Assembly: GCA_963620985.1 (NCBI GenBank)
Contig: CAVFCI010000028.1
Location: 1-25,637, forward strand
Direction: 5' to 3'
DNA from: F23-B02 sp963620985
GTDB lineage: Bacteria > Bacillota > Clostridia > Oscillospirales > Oscillospiraceae
Length of the DNA: 25,637 nt
Shown here: positions 1 to 6,528 of the stretch, in pieces
How positions within the stretch are numbered: position 1 is the first letter of the stretch
Layout: every line of letters begins with the position of its first letter
Notes under the pieces: generated by a model
Database searches by the model: none
Seen by the model: the letters and a program-made list of their open reading frames with translations, nothing else
What the model was told of the DNA's origin: nothing
Program-made: the position numbers and the translations under genes

Positions 1-79
1 AGCATTTTGAATACTTTCAAAATGCTCGGCGGAAAAGTGCAGTCAAAAAAGTCCATCGAGGGACTTTTTTGACAAGCTG
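1..79 (-). repeat. Dispersed palindromic intergenic repeat, copy A (may continue left of the window)
   Basis: This is the reverse complement of 4686-4764 with only two differences, both in the loop of the longer hairpin. It has two hairpins. The first is AGCATTTTGAA / TTCAAAATGCT (1-11 / 16-26). The second is GTCAAAAAAGTCC / GGACTTTTTTGAC (about 41-53 / 61-73). The second hairpin is flanked by A and T runs, so it can act as a terminator on either strand. The left boundary is unknown because the window begins inside or at the edge of the element. Confidence 0.85.
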
Positions 80-82
80 GTG

Positions 83-112
83 AAAAAAGTTCCCCGGCAG
101 GGGAGCTTTTTT
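83..112 (-). terminator. Terminator of the ferredoxin-nitroreductase gene
   Basis: The stem pairs 89-95 with 100-106 around the four-base loop GGCA, with A and T runs outside it. On the minus strand the uridine run follows the stem. It sits directly after the nitroreductase stop codon (112-114). Confidence 0.7.
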
Positions 113-1002
113 CATAACCATGTAATGTCGCTGCTGCGCTTCGGTATCTTTTTAAGGCGATACTTCGGGTGGCCGACAATCATGGCCGATACGATATGCA
201 CATGCTTCGGCAGGCCGAGGCGCTTTTCAAAGCCGGGCGCGCTCTGCGCGAACATGGCAAAGGTGCCGACCCAGCATGCGCCGAGTCCCAGGCCGTGCGC
301 GGCGAGCTCAAGATGGCTCATGGCGGTTATGCACGCGTCGTGGGCGAGAATGTTGCGCGTGTCTGCGCAGGCAAACAGCAGAGCGGGTGCGCCGCAGAGT
401 ATGGTGTCCTGACCGGAGCTGACCTCGCGGAACATTTCGCTGCACTGGTTCTGAATATCCGCGCACTGCTGCTTGCTGTAACGCATCATGCGGCTTGCTG
501 TGGGGCTGAAAAACTGCCCGCCCGAGAACAGAACGGGGCCGATCATGCCGAGCATTTTGGCACATTCCTCTGCATAGGTGCGCACCTGCTCGGGATCGGA
601 GACGACGACCCACTTTACCAGACGCCAGTTTTTGCCCGTGGGGGCATAGGCGGCGATGTCCATGAGCTTTTCTATCTCGTCCTTCGTCAGCGGCACGTCC
701 GTATAGTTTCGGCAGGAACGGCGGGTTTTGAAAAACTGCGTTATTTGCTCCTCGGATACCTTCAGTTCGGGCTTTGCCGCTTCAAGCTCCTCCGGCTTTA
801 TGTCCGGCAGGGAGATGGCGGCACGCGGGCAGACCGCGACGCACTGTGCGCAGTTGAAGCAGGCCATGTCCTGACGCACGGCCGGCTCCTTCTGACCCTC
901 CGTCTGTACCAGGATATGCCGCGGACAGATCTTCACACAAGTTCCGCAGCCGACGCAAAGCTGAGCGTCGATCTGTGCGGGATAGCGATTTGTGACCTTC
1001 AT
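112..1002 (-). CDS. Nitroreductase-family flavoprotein with N-terminal 2x[4Fe-4S] ferredoxin domain
   Basis: The 296-residue protein has two bacterial ferredoxin motifs (Cys16, 19, 22, 26 and Cys48, 51, 54, 58, the last of each followed by Pro). A nitroreductase domain follows from about residue 90, with RRSCRNYTDVPL near its start and the C-terminal AHGLGLGACWVGTF segment typical of FMN-binding nitroreductases. The family reduces nitro compounds, quinones or other electron acceptors using FMN. The fused clusters suggest electrons arrive from ferredoxin-type donors in the cytosol, but the substrate is unknown. I chose the second ATG (1000-1002): AAGGAG at 1011-1016 (complement) lies 8 bases upstream of it but only 2 from the first ATG (1006-1008). 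The gene is divergent from an ArsR-like regulator across a 135-base gap, so that protein may control it (inference). A terminator follows at once. Confidence 0.9.
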   Translation of the reverse strand: MKVTNRYPAQIDAQLCVGCGTCVKICPRHILVQTEGQKEPAVRQDMACFNCAQCVAVCPRAAISLPDIKPEELEAAKPELKVSEEQITQFFKTRRSCRNYTDVPLTKDEIEKLMDIAAYAPTGKNWRLVKWVVVSDPEQVRTYAEECAKMLGMIGPVLFSGGQFFSPTASRMMRYSKQQCADIQNQCSEMFREVSSGQDTILCGAPALLFACADTRNILAHDACITAMSHLELAAHGLGLGACWVGTFAMFAQSAPGFEKRLGLPKHVHIVSAMIVGHPKYRLKKIPKRSSDITWL

Positions 1003-1028
1003 AAGCATTACTCCTTGTTTTTTACGAC

Positions 1029-1034
1029 ATTATA
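1029..1034 (-). promoter_or_regulatory. -10 element for the nitroreductase gene
   Basis: The minus strand reads TATAAT here, 13 bases upstream of the AAGGAG ribosome site. I see no convincing -35 hexamer at 17 bases, so the gene may need an activator or be weakly expressed. Confidence 0.45.
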
Positions 1035-1096
1035 GCATGCTTTGCACGTAAAAAGCGCATTCACAAAGAAAATCGATCGCATTATATGGGCAGTTG

Positions 1097-1105
1097 TGAT
1101 ATACT
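1097..1105 (+). promoter_or_regulatory. Extended -10 candidate for the ArsR-like gene
   Basis: TGaTATACT is an extended -10 motif about 33 bases upstream of the chosen start. The -35 region is poor, which is usual for extended -10 promoters. Confidence 0.4.
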
Positions 1106-1137
1106 TGATAAAAATTAAAAATCAGAGGATGTGGAAT

Positions 1138-1509
1138 ATGGACGGTTTTGATAAGAAAAAAGAGCTGGCGAGACTGAGAGAGCTCTTCGCGGAGTCTACG
1201 GAGTTCATGCAGGCGATAGGGGATGCGAGCAGGCAGCTTGTTCTGCTTGCGATCATGCAGGGTGAGTTCGGCGGCAGCCGCATCGGCGAGATAGCAAGGC
1301 GCATCCATCTTTCCGAGCCGACGGTCACGCATCATATCCGCATCCTGAAGGACACGGGCATCGTGCTGTGCAACCGCATAGGTACGAAAAATTTTTATTA
1401 CATAAACGCCGATTGCGACGGCTTTAAAAAGGTAAAGCACCTTGTCGAGGTCTATGAAAGCGTTGCGGACAGCTTCAAGGCGATCCAGACCTACGGCGAT
1501 GAGGAATAA
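1138..1509 (+). CDS. ArsR/SmtB-like winged-helix transcription regulator
   Basis: This is a 123-residue DNA-binding protein. A winged helix-turn-helix spans about residues 45-90: a helix GEIARRIHLSEPTVTHHIRI, then the wing NRIGTKNFYYIN. The order and length match ArsR-type repressors. The usual ArsR metal-binding ELCVC motif is absent, and the only cysteines are scattered, so the effector is probably not a metal bound at the classic alpha3 site. I chose ATG 1138 because GAGG at 1125-1128 lies 9 bases upstream; the in-frame ATG at 1042 has no ribosome site and would add an unconserved tail. It is divergent from the ferredoxin-nitroreductase, which suggests local control of that gene (inference). 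A strong terminator follows the stop. Confidence 0.85.
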   Translation: MDGFDKKKELARLRELFAESTEFMQAIGDASRQLVLLAIMQGEFGGSRIGEIARRIHLSEPTVTHHIRILKDTGIVLCNRIGTKNFYYINADCDGFKKVKHLVEVYESVADSFKAIQTYGDEE

Positions 1510-1538
1510 AAAATCCCGTCCATCGGACGGGGTTTTTT
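1508..1538. terminator. Bidirectional terminator between the ArsR-like gene and the SEDS gene
   Basis: The stem CCCGTCC / GGACGGG (1515-1521 / 1525-1531) has an A run on the left and a T run on the right. It serves the regulator on the plus strand and the convergent rodA-like gene (stop at 1543) on the minus strand. Confidence 0.85.
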
Positions 1539-1542
1539 ATCA

Positions 1543-2610
1543 CTAATATTGCAGGAAGTTCTGCCGCGGCTTTGGCCGGTATTTTACGCCCGAGACAAGT
1601 CCGATGCAGGCGTACATCGCAACGATCGACGAGCCGCCGTAGCTGAAAAACGGCAGCGTTATGCCGACAACGGGGGTTATGCCGATGCACATGCCGATGT
1701 TGACAAAGGCCTGAAACGCCAGCGATGCCGCAACGCCGAAGCATATGAGCATACCGAAGGGACTGCCTGAGCGCAGACCGATGACGCAGCAGCGGATGAT
1801 TATTATTGTGAGAAGTATGATTATCGCAAGGCAGGCCACCATGCCGAGCTCCTCGCCGATGGAGGCAAAGACGCAGTCGGTGTGGCGGGCATTGTAGCTG
1901 CTCTGAGAGAAGCTGCCCTGACCGAAGCCGACGCCCGTCCAGCGGCCCGAGGCCAGCGCGTCCTTGCAGTGATTGGTCTGCCATGTTATGCCCTGACCCG
2001 TGGGATCGACCACGTCGGGGATGTACGGCGCGAGGATTCGCTTCTTCTGATAGTCCTTGAGCAGGAAGTTCCAGAACAGAGGTATCATCGCCGCAACAGC
2101 CGCCGCAGCCGCCGCCATCCAGTACCACGCGATGCCCGCGCAGATGAGCATGACGACGAATATGGCCATGAATATCAGCGCACTGCCGAGGTCGTTCGGG
2201 ATAACGACTATAAGTCCGAAGTACAGCGCCCAGTGCAGGCCGAGCTTTATTATGGAGGAAAACTGGTTGAGTGTTCTCTGCTCCCTGTAGGTCGCCATCT
2301 GCCGCGCCAAAAGGACGATGAATATGACCTTTACGATCTCCGAGGGCTGAACGCCGATGCCTGCAAAGCGGTACCATGCGCGCGAGCCGTTGACTTCCGT
2401 GCCGAAGAAGAGGAGGCCGACGATAAACAGCACGTTGAATATCGTAAGATACACCCACTTGTCGGCTATAAGGTCTGGGTCTATGACCGTGAACACGACA
2501 AACGCGAAGATGCCGAGAAACATCGAAAAGGTCTGCACAAAAACGTATTTCGTCCAGCCGTAGGACTGCGTCATGCTGTAGATCATGATTATGCCGAAGA
2601 CCGTGCACAC
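1543..2610 (-). CDS. rodA: RodA/FtsW/SpoVE (SEDS) family peptidoglycan polymerase
   Basis: This is a polytopic membrane protein of the SEDS family, which polymerises lipid II into glycan strands with a class B PBP partner. Family signatures are GSRAWYRFAGIGVQPSEIVK, then PNDLGSALIF with the conserved Asp, then FASIGEELG, and GITLPFFSYGGSS near the C-terminus. RodA is preferred over FtsW because of the short N-terminus and lack of division genes nearby, but this is not certain. The end given (GTG 2608-2610) is only the first ordinary start codon. It has no ribosome site and would cut into the first membrane helix. The same frame stays open up to 2697 and encodes KDFFRRADIFLLVVCT, which looks like the family's true N-terminus. 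There is no ATG, GTG or TTG there; ATT at 2680-2682, 11 bases after AAGGG, is a possible start. Confidence 0.85.
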   Translation of the reverse strand: MCTVFGIIMIYSMTQSYGWTKYVFVQTFSMFLGIFAFVVFTVIDPDLIADKWVYLTIFNVLFIVGLLFFGTEVNGSRAWYRFAGIGVQPSEIVKVIFIVLLARQMATYREQRTLNQFSSIIKLGLHWALYFGLIVVIPNDLGSALIFMAIFVVMLICAGIAWYWMAAAAAAVAAMIPLFWNFLLKDYQKKRILAPYIPDVVDPTGQGITWQTNHCKDALASGRWTGVGFGQGSFSQSSYNARHTDCVFASIGEELGMVACLAIIILLTIIIIRCCVIGLRSGSPFGMLICFGVAASLAFQAFVNIGMCIGITPVVGITLPFFSYGGSSIVAMYACIGLVSGVKYRPKPRQNFLQY

Positions 2611-2742
2611 GGTGCAGACGACGAGAAGGAAAATATCCGCTCGTCTGAAAAAGTCTTTAATTTTTCGGGAATCTATTTTAATTGCCGCCGCCGCCCTTCA
2701 AAAATGCTCGATTTCACAAATTATCGCAATCGGACAAGCTAC

Positions 2743-2771
2743 ATTTTAGCATAATATTGCCCTTTACGCAA
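2743..2771 (-). promoter_or_regulatory. Promoter of the rodA-like gene
   Basis: On the minus strand this reads TTGCGT, 17 bases, then TAAAAT with TGc before it (extended -10). The predicted transcript starts near 2736 and includes the coding sequence upstream of GTG 2610. It overlaps the opposing tsaE promoter. Confidence 0.55.
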
Positions 2772-2792
2772 TGAGGTATCTTGTGGTATAAT
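2763..2792 (+). promoter_or_regulatory. Promoter of tsaE-tsaB
   Basis: TTTACG (2763-2768), 18 bases, then TATAAT (2787-2792) preceded by TGg, an extended -10. It is back to back and partly overlapping with the rodA-like promoter. Confidence 0.65.
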
Positions 2793-2829
2793 TCAAATTC
2801 AGAAAAAGTTTAAAAAAGAGGTGAGACCA

Positions 2830-3258
2830 GTGCAGACGTATATAAGCCGCAGCGAGGCAGAGACCGAGAGCATCGGCGAGCGTTTTGCAAGGGATCTCCC
2901 CAACGGTACGGTCATTGCCATGTACGGCGACCTCGGCGCGGGCAAAACCGCCTTTGTGCGCGGAATGGCAAGGGGCATGGGGCTTTCCTGCCGCGTGTCC
3001 AGCCCGACCTTTACCATCGTCAACGAATACATAGGTGAGCGCGAGCTCATCCATTTTGATATGTACCGCCTTGAAAGCGCGGACGAGCTGTTCGATATCG
3101 GCTGGGAGGATTATCTCCGCCGCGGCGCTGTGTGCGCCGTCGAATGGAGCGAGAAGGTCGAGGATGCATTCTTCGGCGACGAGATCGTCCTGCGCATAGA
3201 AAAGCTCAGCGATAACGAAAGAAAGATCACCATTGAGGAGGGGAACGCAAAATGCTGA
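2830..3258 (+). CDS. tsaE: TsaE, ATPase of the tRNA threonylcarbamoyladenosine (t6A) machinery
   Basis: This 142-residue P-loop protein belongs to the complex that makes t6A37 on ANN-decoding tRNAs, where TsaE binds TsaB-TsaD and hydrolyses ATP to allow turnover. The Walker A sequence GDLGAGKT is at about residues 33-40, SSPTFTIVNEY follows, and HFDMYRL and AVEWSEKV are both family hallmarks. The size is normal. I chose GTG 2830 rather than GTG 2821: the ribosome site GAGGTG at 2818-2823 lies 6 bases before 2830 and overlaps 2821, and MQTYISRS matches the family's usual beginning. The stop overlaps the start of tsaB (ATGcTGA), so the two are translationally coupled. Confidence 0.93.
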   Translation: MQTYISRSEAETESIGERFARDLPNGTVIAMYGDLGAGKTAFVRGMARGMGLSCRVSSPTFTIVNEYIGERELIHFDMYRLESADELFDIGWEDYLRRGAVCAVEWSEKVEDAFFGDEIVLRIEKLSDNERKITIEEGNAKC

Positions 3259-3932
3259 TACTTGCACTTGAATCCTCCGCGAAGGCAGCGTCAGCTGCAC
3301 TTATGGAGGATGAAAAGCTCATTGCGCAGTACAGCCAGTGCAGCGGACTTACTCACAGCCGCACGCTTCTGCCGATGGTTGACGATATGCTCAAAAATAC
3401 CGAAAATACGATCGCCGGCGTCGATCTTATCGCCGTTGCTCACGGACCGGGCTCCTTTACCGGTATCAGGATAGGTGTTTCCACCGTCAAGGGTCTTGCG
3501 TGGGCGGCAGATAAGATGTGCGTCGGCGTTTCCACGCTTGAGGCCATGGCATGGCACGGTGTGTCAGCCGGCGGGCTCATCTGTCCCGTGATGGATGCAA
3601 GGCGCAGCCAGGTCTATAACGCGCTGTTTGAGATAAGCGGAGGGAGACCGAAGCGCCTGTGCGAGGATCGGGCGATAGCTCTGGAGGAGCTGGCAGAGCA
3701 GCTGCACGGCAGGAACGCCTTCCTCGTCGGCGACGGAGCGGAGCTTACCTATAAATATATGCTCAGCGCCGGTATCGGCTGCCGCATGGCTCCGCAGAAT
3801 CTGCTGTACCAGAGCGCTTGGGGCGTAGGCATGGCGGCCTTGGACAAGACTCCGGGCACTGCCGACGATCTTCTGCCGGTGTATCTGCGCCTGAGTCAGG
3901 CCGAGCGCGAGCGGCAGGAGAGAATGAAGTAG
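3252..3932 (+). CDS. tsaB: TsaB, t6A biosynthesis scaffold (inactive ASKHA-fold dimerisation partner)
   Basis: The 226-residue protein starts MLILALESSAKAASAAL and carries AHGPGSFTGIRIGVSTVKGLA, the best-known TsaB signature. TsaB dimerises with TsaD and recruits TsaE in the bacterial t6A complex. The length is typical. A GAGGAGGGG ribosome site ends 8 bases before ATG 3252, inside the 3' end of tsaE. Unlike the frequent tsaE-tsaB-rimI-tsaD arrangement, rimI and tsaD do not follow here; upp comes next after 71 bases, so tsaD must lie elsewhere in the genome. Confidence 0.93.
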   Translation: MLILALESSAKAASAALMEDEKLIAQYSQCSGLTHSRTLLPMVDDMLKNTENTIAGVDLIAVAHGPGSFTGIRIGVSTVKGLAWAADKMCVGVSTLEAMAWHGVSAGGLICPVMDARRSQVYNALFEISGGRPKRLCEDRAIALEELAEQLHGRNAFLVGDGAELTYKYMLSAGIGCRMAPQNLLYQSAWGVGMAALDKTPGTADDLLPVYLRLSQAERERQERMK

Positions 3933-4003
3933 TATAGAAACCGGCTTGCCGGTGTATATAAATAGGCTCCTTTCGGGAGCGGACTAAACAAAGGAGAATT
4001 ATA

Positions 4004-4633
4004 ATGAGCAAGGTATGCGTATTTGACCACCCCCTCATCCAGCACAAGCTGTCGATCCTCAGAGACAAGGGAACCTCCGTCAAGGAATTCAGAGAGCTCG
4101 TTTCCGAGATAGCGATGCTCATGTGCTATGAAGCAACGAGAGACCTTCCCCTTGAAGAGGTCGAGGTAGAAACTCCCGTGGCAAAGGCGACCGTAAAGCG
4201 TATCGCCGGCAAAAAGCTTGCTATTGTCCCCATCCTGCGTGCAGGTCTGGGCATGGTAGACGGCATGGTCAGCATGATGCCCAACGTCAAGGTCGGTCAT
4301 ATCGGCCTGTTCCGCGATCCTCAGACCCTCGAGCCTGTTAAGTATTACTTCAAGATGCCGCCCGACATCGAGGAGAGAGACGTTATCGTCGTTGACCCCA
4401 TGCTCGCCACCGGCGGCTCGGCCTCGGCAGCCATCAAGTTCCTCAAGGACGACGGCGTAAAGCATATAAAGCTCATGTGCATCATCGGCGCTCCCGAGGG
4501 CGTTGAGCGTATGCAGAAGGATCATCCCGATGTGGATATCTATGTTGCAGCTCTCGACGATCACCTCAACGAGCACGGCTACATCGTACCCGGTCTCGGC
4601 GATGCCGGCGACCGCATCTTCGGCACGAAGTAA
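4004..4633 (+). CDS. upp: Uracil phosphoribosyltransferase
   Basis: The 209-residue enzyme converts uracil and PRPP to UMP in pyrimidine salvage. The PRPP-binding loop VDPMLATGGSASAAI is at residues 130-144, PILRAGLGMVDG lies about 50 residues before it, and the C-terminal GLGDAGDRIFGTK closes over the uracil. All are standard for bacterial Upp, as is the length. AAGGAG (3991-3996) lies 7 bases before the ATG. It lies 71 bases after tsaB with no clear promoter or T-run terminator between, so it may be co-transcribed with tsaE-tsaB. The gap holds two small hairpins (3941-3952 and 3966-3980) of unknown use. A strong terminator follows. Confidence 0.96.
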   Translation: MSKVCVFDHPLIQHKLSILRDKGTSVKEFRELVSEIAMLMCYEATRDLPLEEVEVETPVAKATVKRIAGKKLAIVPILRAGLGMVDGMVSMMPNVKVGHIGLFRDPQTLEPVKYYFKMPPDIEERDVIVVDPMLATGGSASAAIKFLKDDGVKHIKLMCIIGAPEGVERMQKDHPDVDIYVAALDDHLNEHGYIVPGLGDAGDRIFGTK

Positions 4634-4650
4634 GATAAGTCAATAGATAT

Positions 4651-4684
4651 AAAAAATCTCCCGTCCACAGATGGGAGATTTTTT
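4651..4684 (+). terminator. Terminator of upp
   Basis: The stem ATCTCCCGTC / GATGGGAGAT (4656-4665 / 4670-4679) has a CACA loop, an A run before it and TTTTTT after it. Confidence 0.9.
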
Positions 4685-4685
4685 G

Positions 4686-4764
4686 CAGCTTGTCAAAAAA
4701 GTCCCTCGCGGGACTTTTTTGACTGCACTTTTCCGCCGAGCATTTTGAAAGTATTCAAAATGCT
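4686..4764 (+). repeat. Dispersed palindromic intergenic repeat, copy B
   Basis: This 79-base element matches the reverse complement of 1-79 at 77 positions. It consists of GTCAAAAAAGTCCC / GGGACTTTTTTGAC, a 15-base linker, then AGCATTTTGAA / TTCAAAATGCT (4739-4749 / 4754-4764). It follows the upp terminator directly. A shortened third copy lies at 25396-25434. Confidence 0.9.
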
Positions 4765-4769
4765 TTTAC

Positions 4770-4797
4770 CGAAATCCTTGAAATTTCAAGGATTTCG
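4770..4797. repeat. 28-base perfect palindrome
   Basis: CGAAATCCTTGAAA is followed at once by its exact reverse complement, with no loop. It lies between repeat copy B and the larger palindromic element, so it is probably part of the same composite repeat rather than an operator. Confidence 0.7.
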
Positions 4798-4813
4798 ACG
4801 GCGGTTTATCTAA

Positions 4814-4915
4814 CTCGAGGCGGGTCTTTTCTCGCTGCGGCTCGGTCACGGCGCGGCTCTGACATGCCACCGGCATGTCATTCACTTCCGCGCCGACGCT
4901 GCGCTACCCCTCGAG
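4814..4915. repeat. Nested palindromic element of about 100 bases
   Basis: Three pairs of arms are nested in the right order for a cruciform or a long RNA stem: CTCGAGG / CCTCGAG (4814-4820 / 4909-4915), GGCGCGG / CCGCGCC (4850-4856 / 4888-4894) and GACATGCC / GGCATGTC around ACC (4861-4868 / 4872-4879). I see no open reading frame with family similarity. It may be a mobile palindromic repeat or a structured RNA. With its neighbours it fills the 387-base gap 4634-5020, which holds no gene. Confidence 0.55.
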
Positions 4916-4937
4916 CTCCCCCGCTGCGCGGTCATCT

Positions 4938-4968
4938 TCACGCAGCAGCATAGGTTTTTTGACAGTCT
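4938..4968 (+). repeat. 31-base dispersed repeat, copy 1
   Basis: It begins with TCACGCAGCAGC and ends TTTTTGACAGTCT. The reverse complement of 20441-20471 matches it at 26 of 31 positions, with all differences in the middle. Both copies are intergenic. Confidence 0.6.
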
Positions 4969-4970
4969 GA

Positions 4971-5004
4971 AAAAAATCTCCCGTCCACGGACGGGAGATT
5001 TTTT
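4971..5004 (-). terminator. Terminator of the O-antigen-ligase-like gene (bidirectional shape)
   Basis: The stem CTCCCGTC / GACGGGAG (4978-4985 / 4990-4997) has an A run on its left and a T run on its right. It lies 17 bases after the stop of the minus-strand gene at 5021. Confidence 0.85.
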
Positions 5005-5020
5005 GCACTTATTTACGCTT

Positions 5021-6388
5021 TTACGCTTTCAGAAGCCTTGTGAGGAGCTTGGGCTTAATGTCCGCGCCCTCCGCGTCACCGGCAAAGTAGAGCCTGCTGA
5101 AGGCGATGGCGAGGACGAAGTACTGACCGCTCGTGACGGTAAACAGAACGTGCCCGGCAAGCGTGAGATAGCCGAAGGTCATGCCAAGGGCTATGAAGAA
5201 GGCAAAGCCGATGAGGTCAAATTTCTTCAGCAGCGATTTTATAAATTCGACCGCCGCCCAGACATAGAGCCAGAGCATTGCCGCCGCGCCTACGACACCG
5301 TAATATATGACGACCTCGAACAGATCCATTTCGATTATATATTCCACCGAGCTGCGGCCAATACCGAACAGCCATGTTGCCGGTCCGCCCCACTGGAAGC
5401 GGTGGAATTGCTGGACGAGCTTGCTGCTGCGTCCGCTCAAAACGGCGACCTCAAGTCCCTTGTCCTCTGCAACGGCGGACGGAGCGTCGAAGCAGACCGA
5501 GATATCGCTGTAGAGCCTGCCGAAGCCCACGAGACAGCCCAAGATCACGAAAATTATCAGCACCGCGAGGAGGAGCCACAGCATACGCTTTATGCGCCCG
5601 CCGCCGTCACGGCGAAGCCTTACGAGTGCAAAGCCGAGAATGAGCAGGCAGGTGCCAATAGCGGCTATGAACGCGGTCTTCGAGCCTATCAGCAGCAGCG
5701 ACGCTATCGCAAGAGCCGGAGCGAGCACGGCCACGACTGCCTTTTTGGAAAGAAGCCTGTCTCTTAGCTCAACAAAGCTTGCAACGGCTATGGGCAGGGT
5801 GACGGTCAGAACCGCGGTAATGTCGTTTCCGGAGTAGAAATAGCCTCTGCATCCGCGGTAGCCGAGCGGATCGGCGTAGGTGTAATAGCCGAGCTTGAGT
5901 ACATAGGGCACGAGAATGCCGAGAGAACATACGATACAGGTGTAGCGCACTATGCCGAACAGCTTCTCCACAAATTCAGCCTTGTCGCGGCACAGACTGC
6001 GAAACAGCGAGATATACGCAAACAGCATGGCGATATTGTAGCAGTACTTGATAAAGTACTTGACATCGGTGCCGACAGAAAGCCTTGCGCCGCTCATGAG
6101 CAGCACGCCTATCGAGGCGCAGAAGGCAAGACCCATTATCACCAGCGTGCCTATTGCGACCTTTTCACGACGCATGAGGATGTAAAGGCCGAACACGGCA
6201 AGCATGGCAAGACGTATATAAAGGCTCGGAGTGCTTGAAAATTCAGCATTTGCAACGTCAAGCTCCGTTGCGCCGAGCACCTCCTTTATATACAGTCCCG
6301 TGCAGAAGTCTATAAGCGGGTTTATTATGATGTACAGTACCAGCAGCTTTTCAATAAAGCCGCGTACAGGCGAGTGTTTTTCTATCAT
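5021..6388 (-). CDS. O-antigen ligase (Wzy/WaaL/TuaE-like) family polytopic membrane protein
   Basis: The 455-residue protein has roughly ten or more hydrophobic helices spread over its length, beginning with LLVLYIIINPLIDF. The segment GCRGYFYSGNDITAVL, near residue 180, is typical of the O-antigen ligase/polymerase family in Gram-positive bacteria. A long soluble loop follows about residue 290 (PSAVAEDKGLEV...), as expected for the extracytoplasmic catalytic loop. Members polymerise or ligate surface polysaccharide or teichuronic acid units. There are no glycosyltransferase neighbours, so its polymer cannot be named. GGAGG lies 5 bases before the ATG, and a very good minus-strand promoter precedes it. 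Confidence 0.8.
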   Translation of the reverse strand: MIEKHSPVRGFIEKLLVLYIIINPLIDFCTGLYIKEVLGATELDVANAEFSSTPSLYIRLAMLAVFGLYILMRREKVAIGTLVIMGLAFCASIGVLLMSGARLSVGTDVKYFIKYCYNIAMLFAYISLFRSLCRDKAEFVEKLFGIVRYTCIVCSLGILVPYVLKLGYYTYADPLGYRGCRGYFYSGNDITAVLTVTLPIAVASFVELRDRLLSKKAVVAVLAPALAIASLLLIGSKTAFIAAIGTCLLILGFALVRLRRDGGGRIKRMLWLLLAVLIIFVILGCLVGFGRLYSDISVCFDAPSAVAEDKGLEVAVLSGRSSKLVQQFHRFQWGGPATWLFGIGRSSVEYIIEMDLFEVVIYYGVVGAAAMLWLYVWAAVEFIKSLLKKFDLIGFAFFIALGMTFGYLTLAGHVLFTVTSGQYFVLAIAFSRLYFAGDAEGADIKPKLLTRLLKA

Positions 6389-6420
6389 GCGAGCCTCCAG
6401 ATGATCAGCAAACTTATAAC

Positions 6421-6449
6421 ATAATATCCTATCGGGAGCGGAATTTCAA
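6421..6449 (-). promoter_or_regulatory. Promoter of the O-antigen-ligase-like gene
   Basis: On the minus strand this reads TTGAAA (complement of 6444-6449), 17 bases, then TATTAT (complement of 6421-6426). It stands back to back with the promoter of the five-gene operon, 24 bases away. Confidence 0.7.
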
Positions 6450-6473
6450 GGATTATGTGAAACTAAGTTTAAA

Positions 6474-6502
6474 TTGACATAAAAGTAGAATGAGTGTATA
6501 AT
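6474..6502 (+). promoter_or_regulatory. Perfect-consensus sigma-A promoter of the five-gene redox/kinase operon
   Basis: TTGACA (6474-6479), exactly 17 bases, TATAAT (6497-6502). AGAGGA follows, then the ATG at 6529. A small palindrome AAACTaAGTTT (6460-6470) lies just upstream and could be a regulator site, but this is weak. Such a consensus promoter suggests strong expression unless repressed. Confidence 0.85.
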
Positions 6503-6528
6503 TTTTTAACGGTGAAAGAGGATTACAA

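Noticed and set aside
3933..4003. Two small hairpins between tsaB and upp as a terminator or riboswitch
   Set aside because: CCGGC-TT-GCCGG and GCTCC-TTTC-GGGAGC have no T run after them and match no riboswitch class I know.
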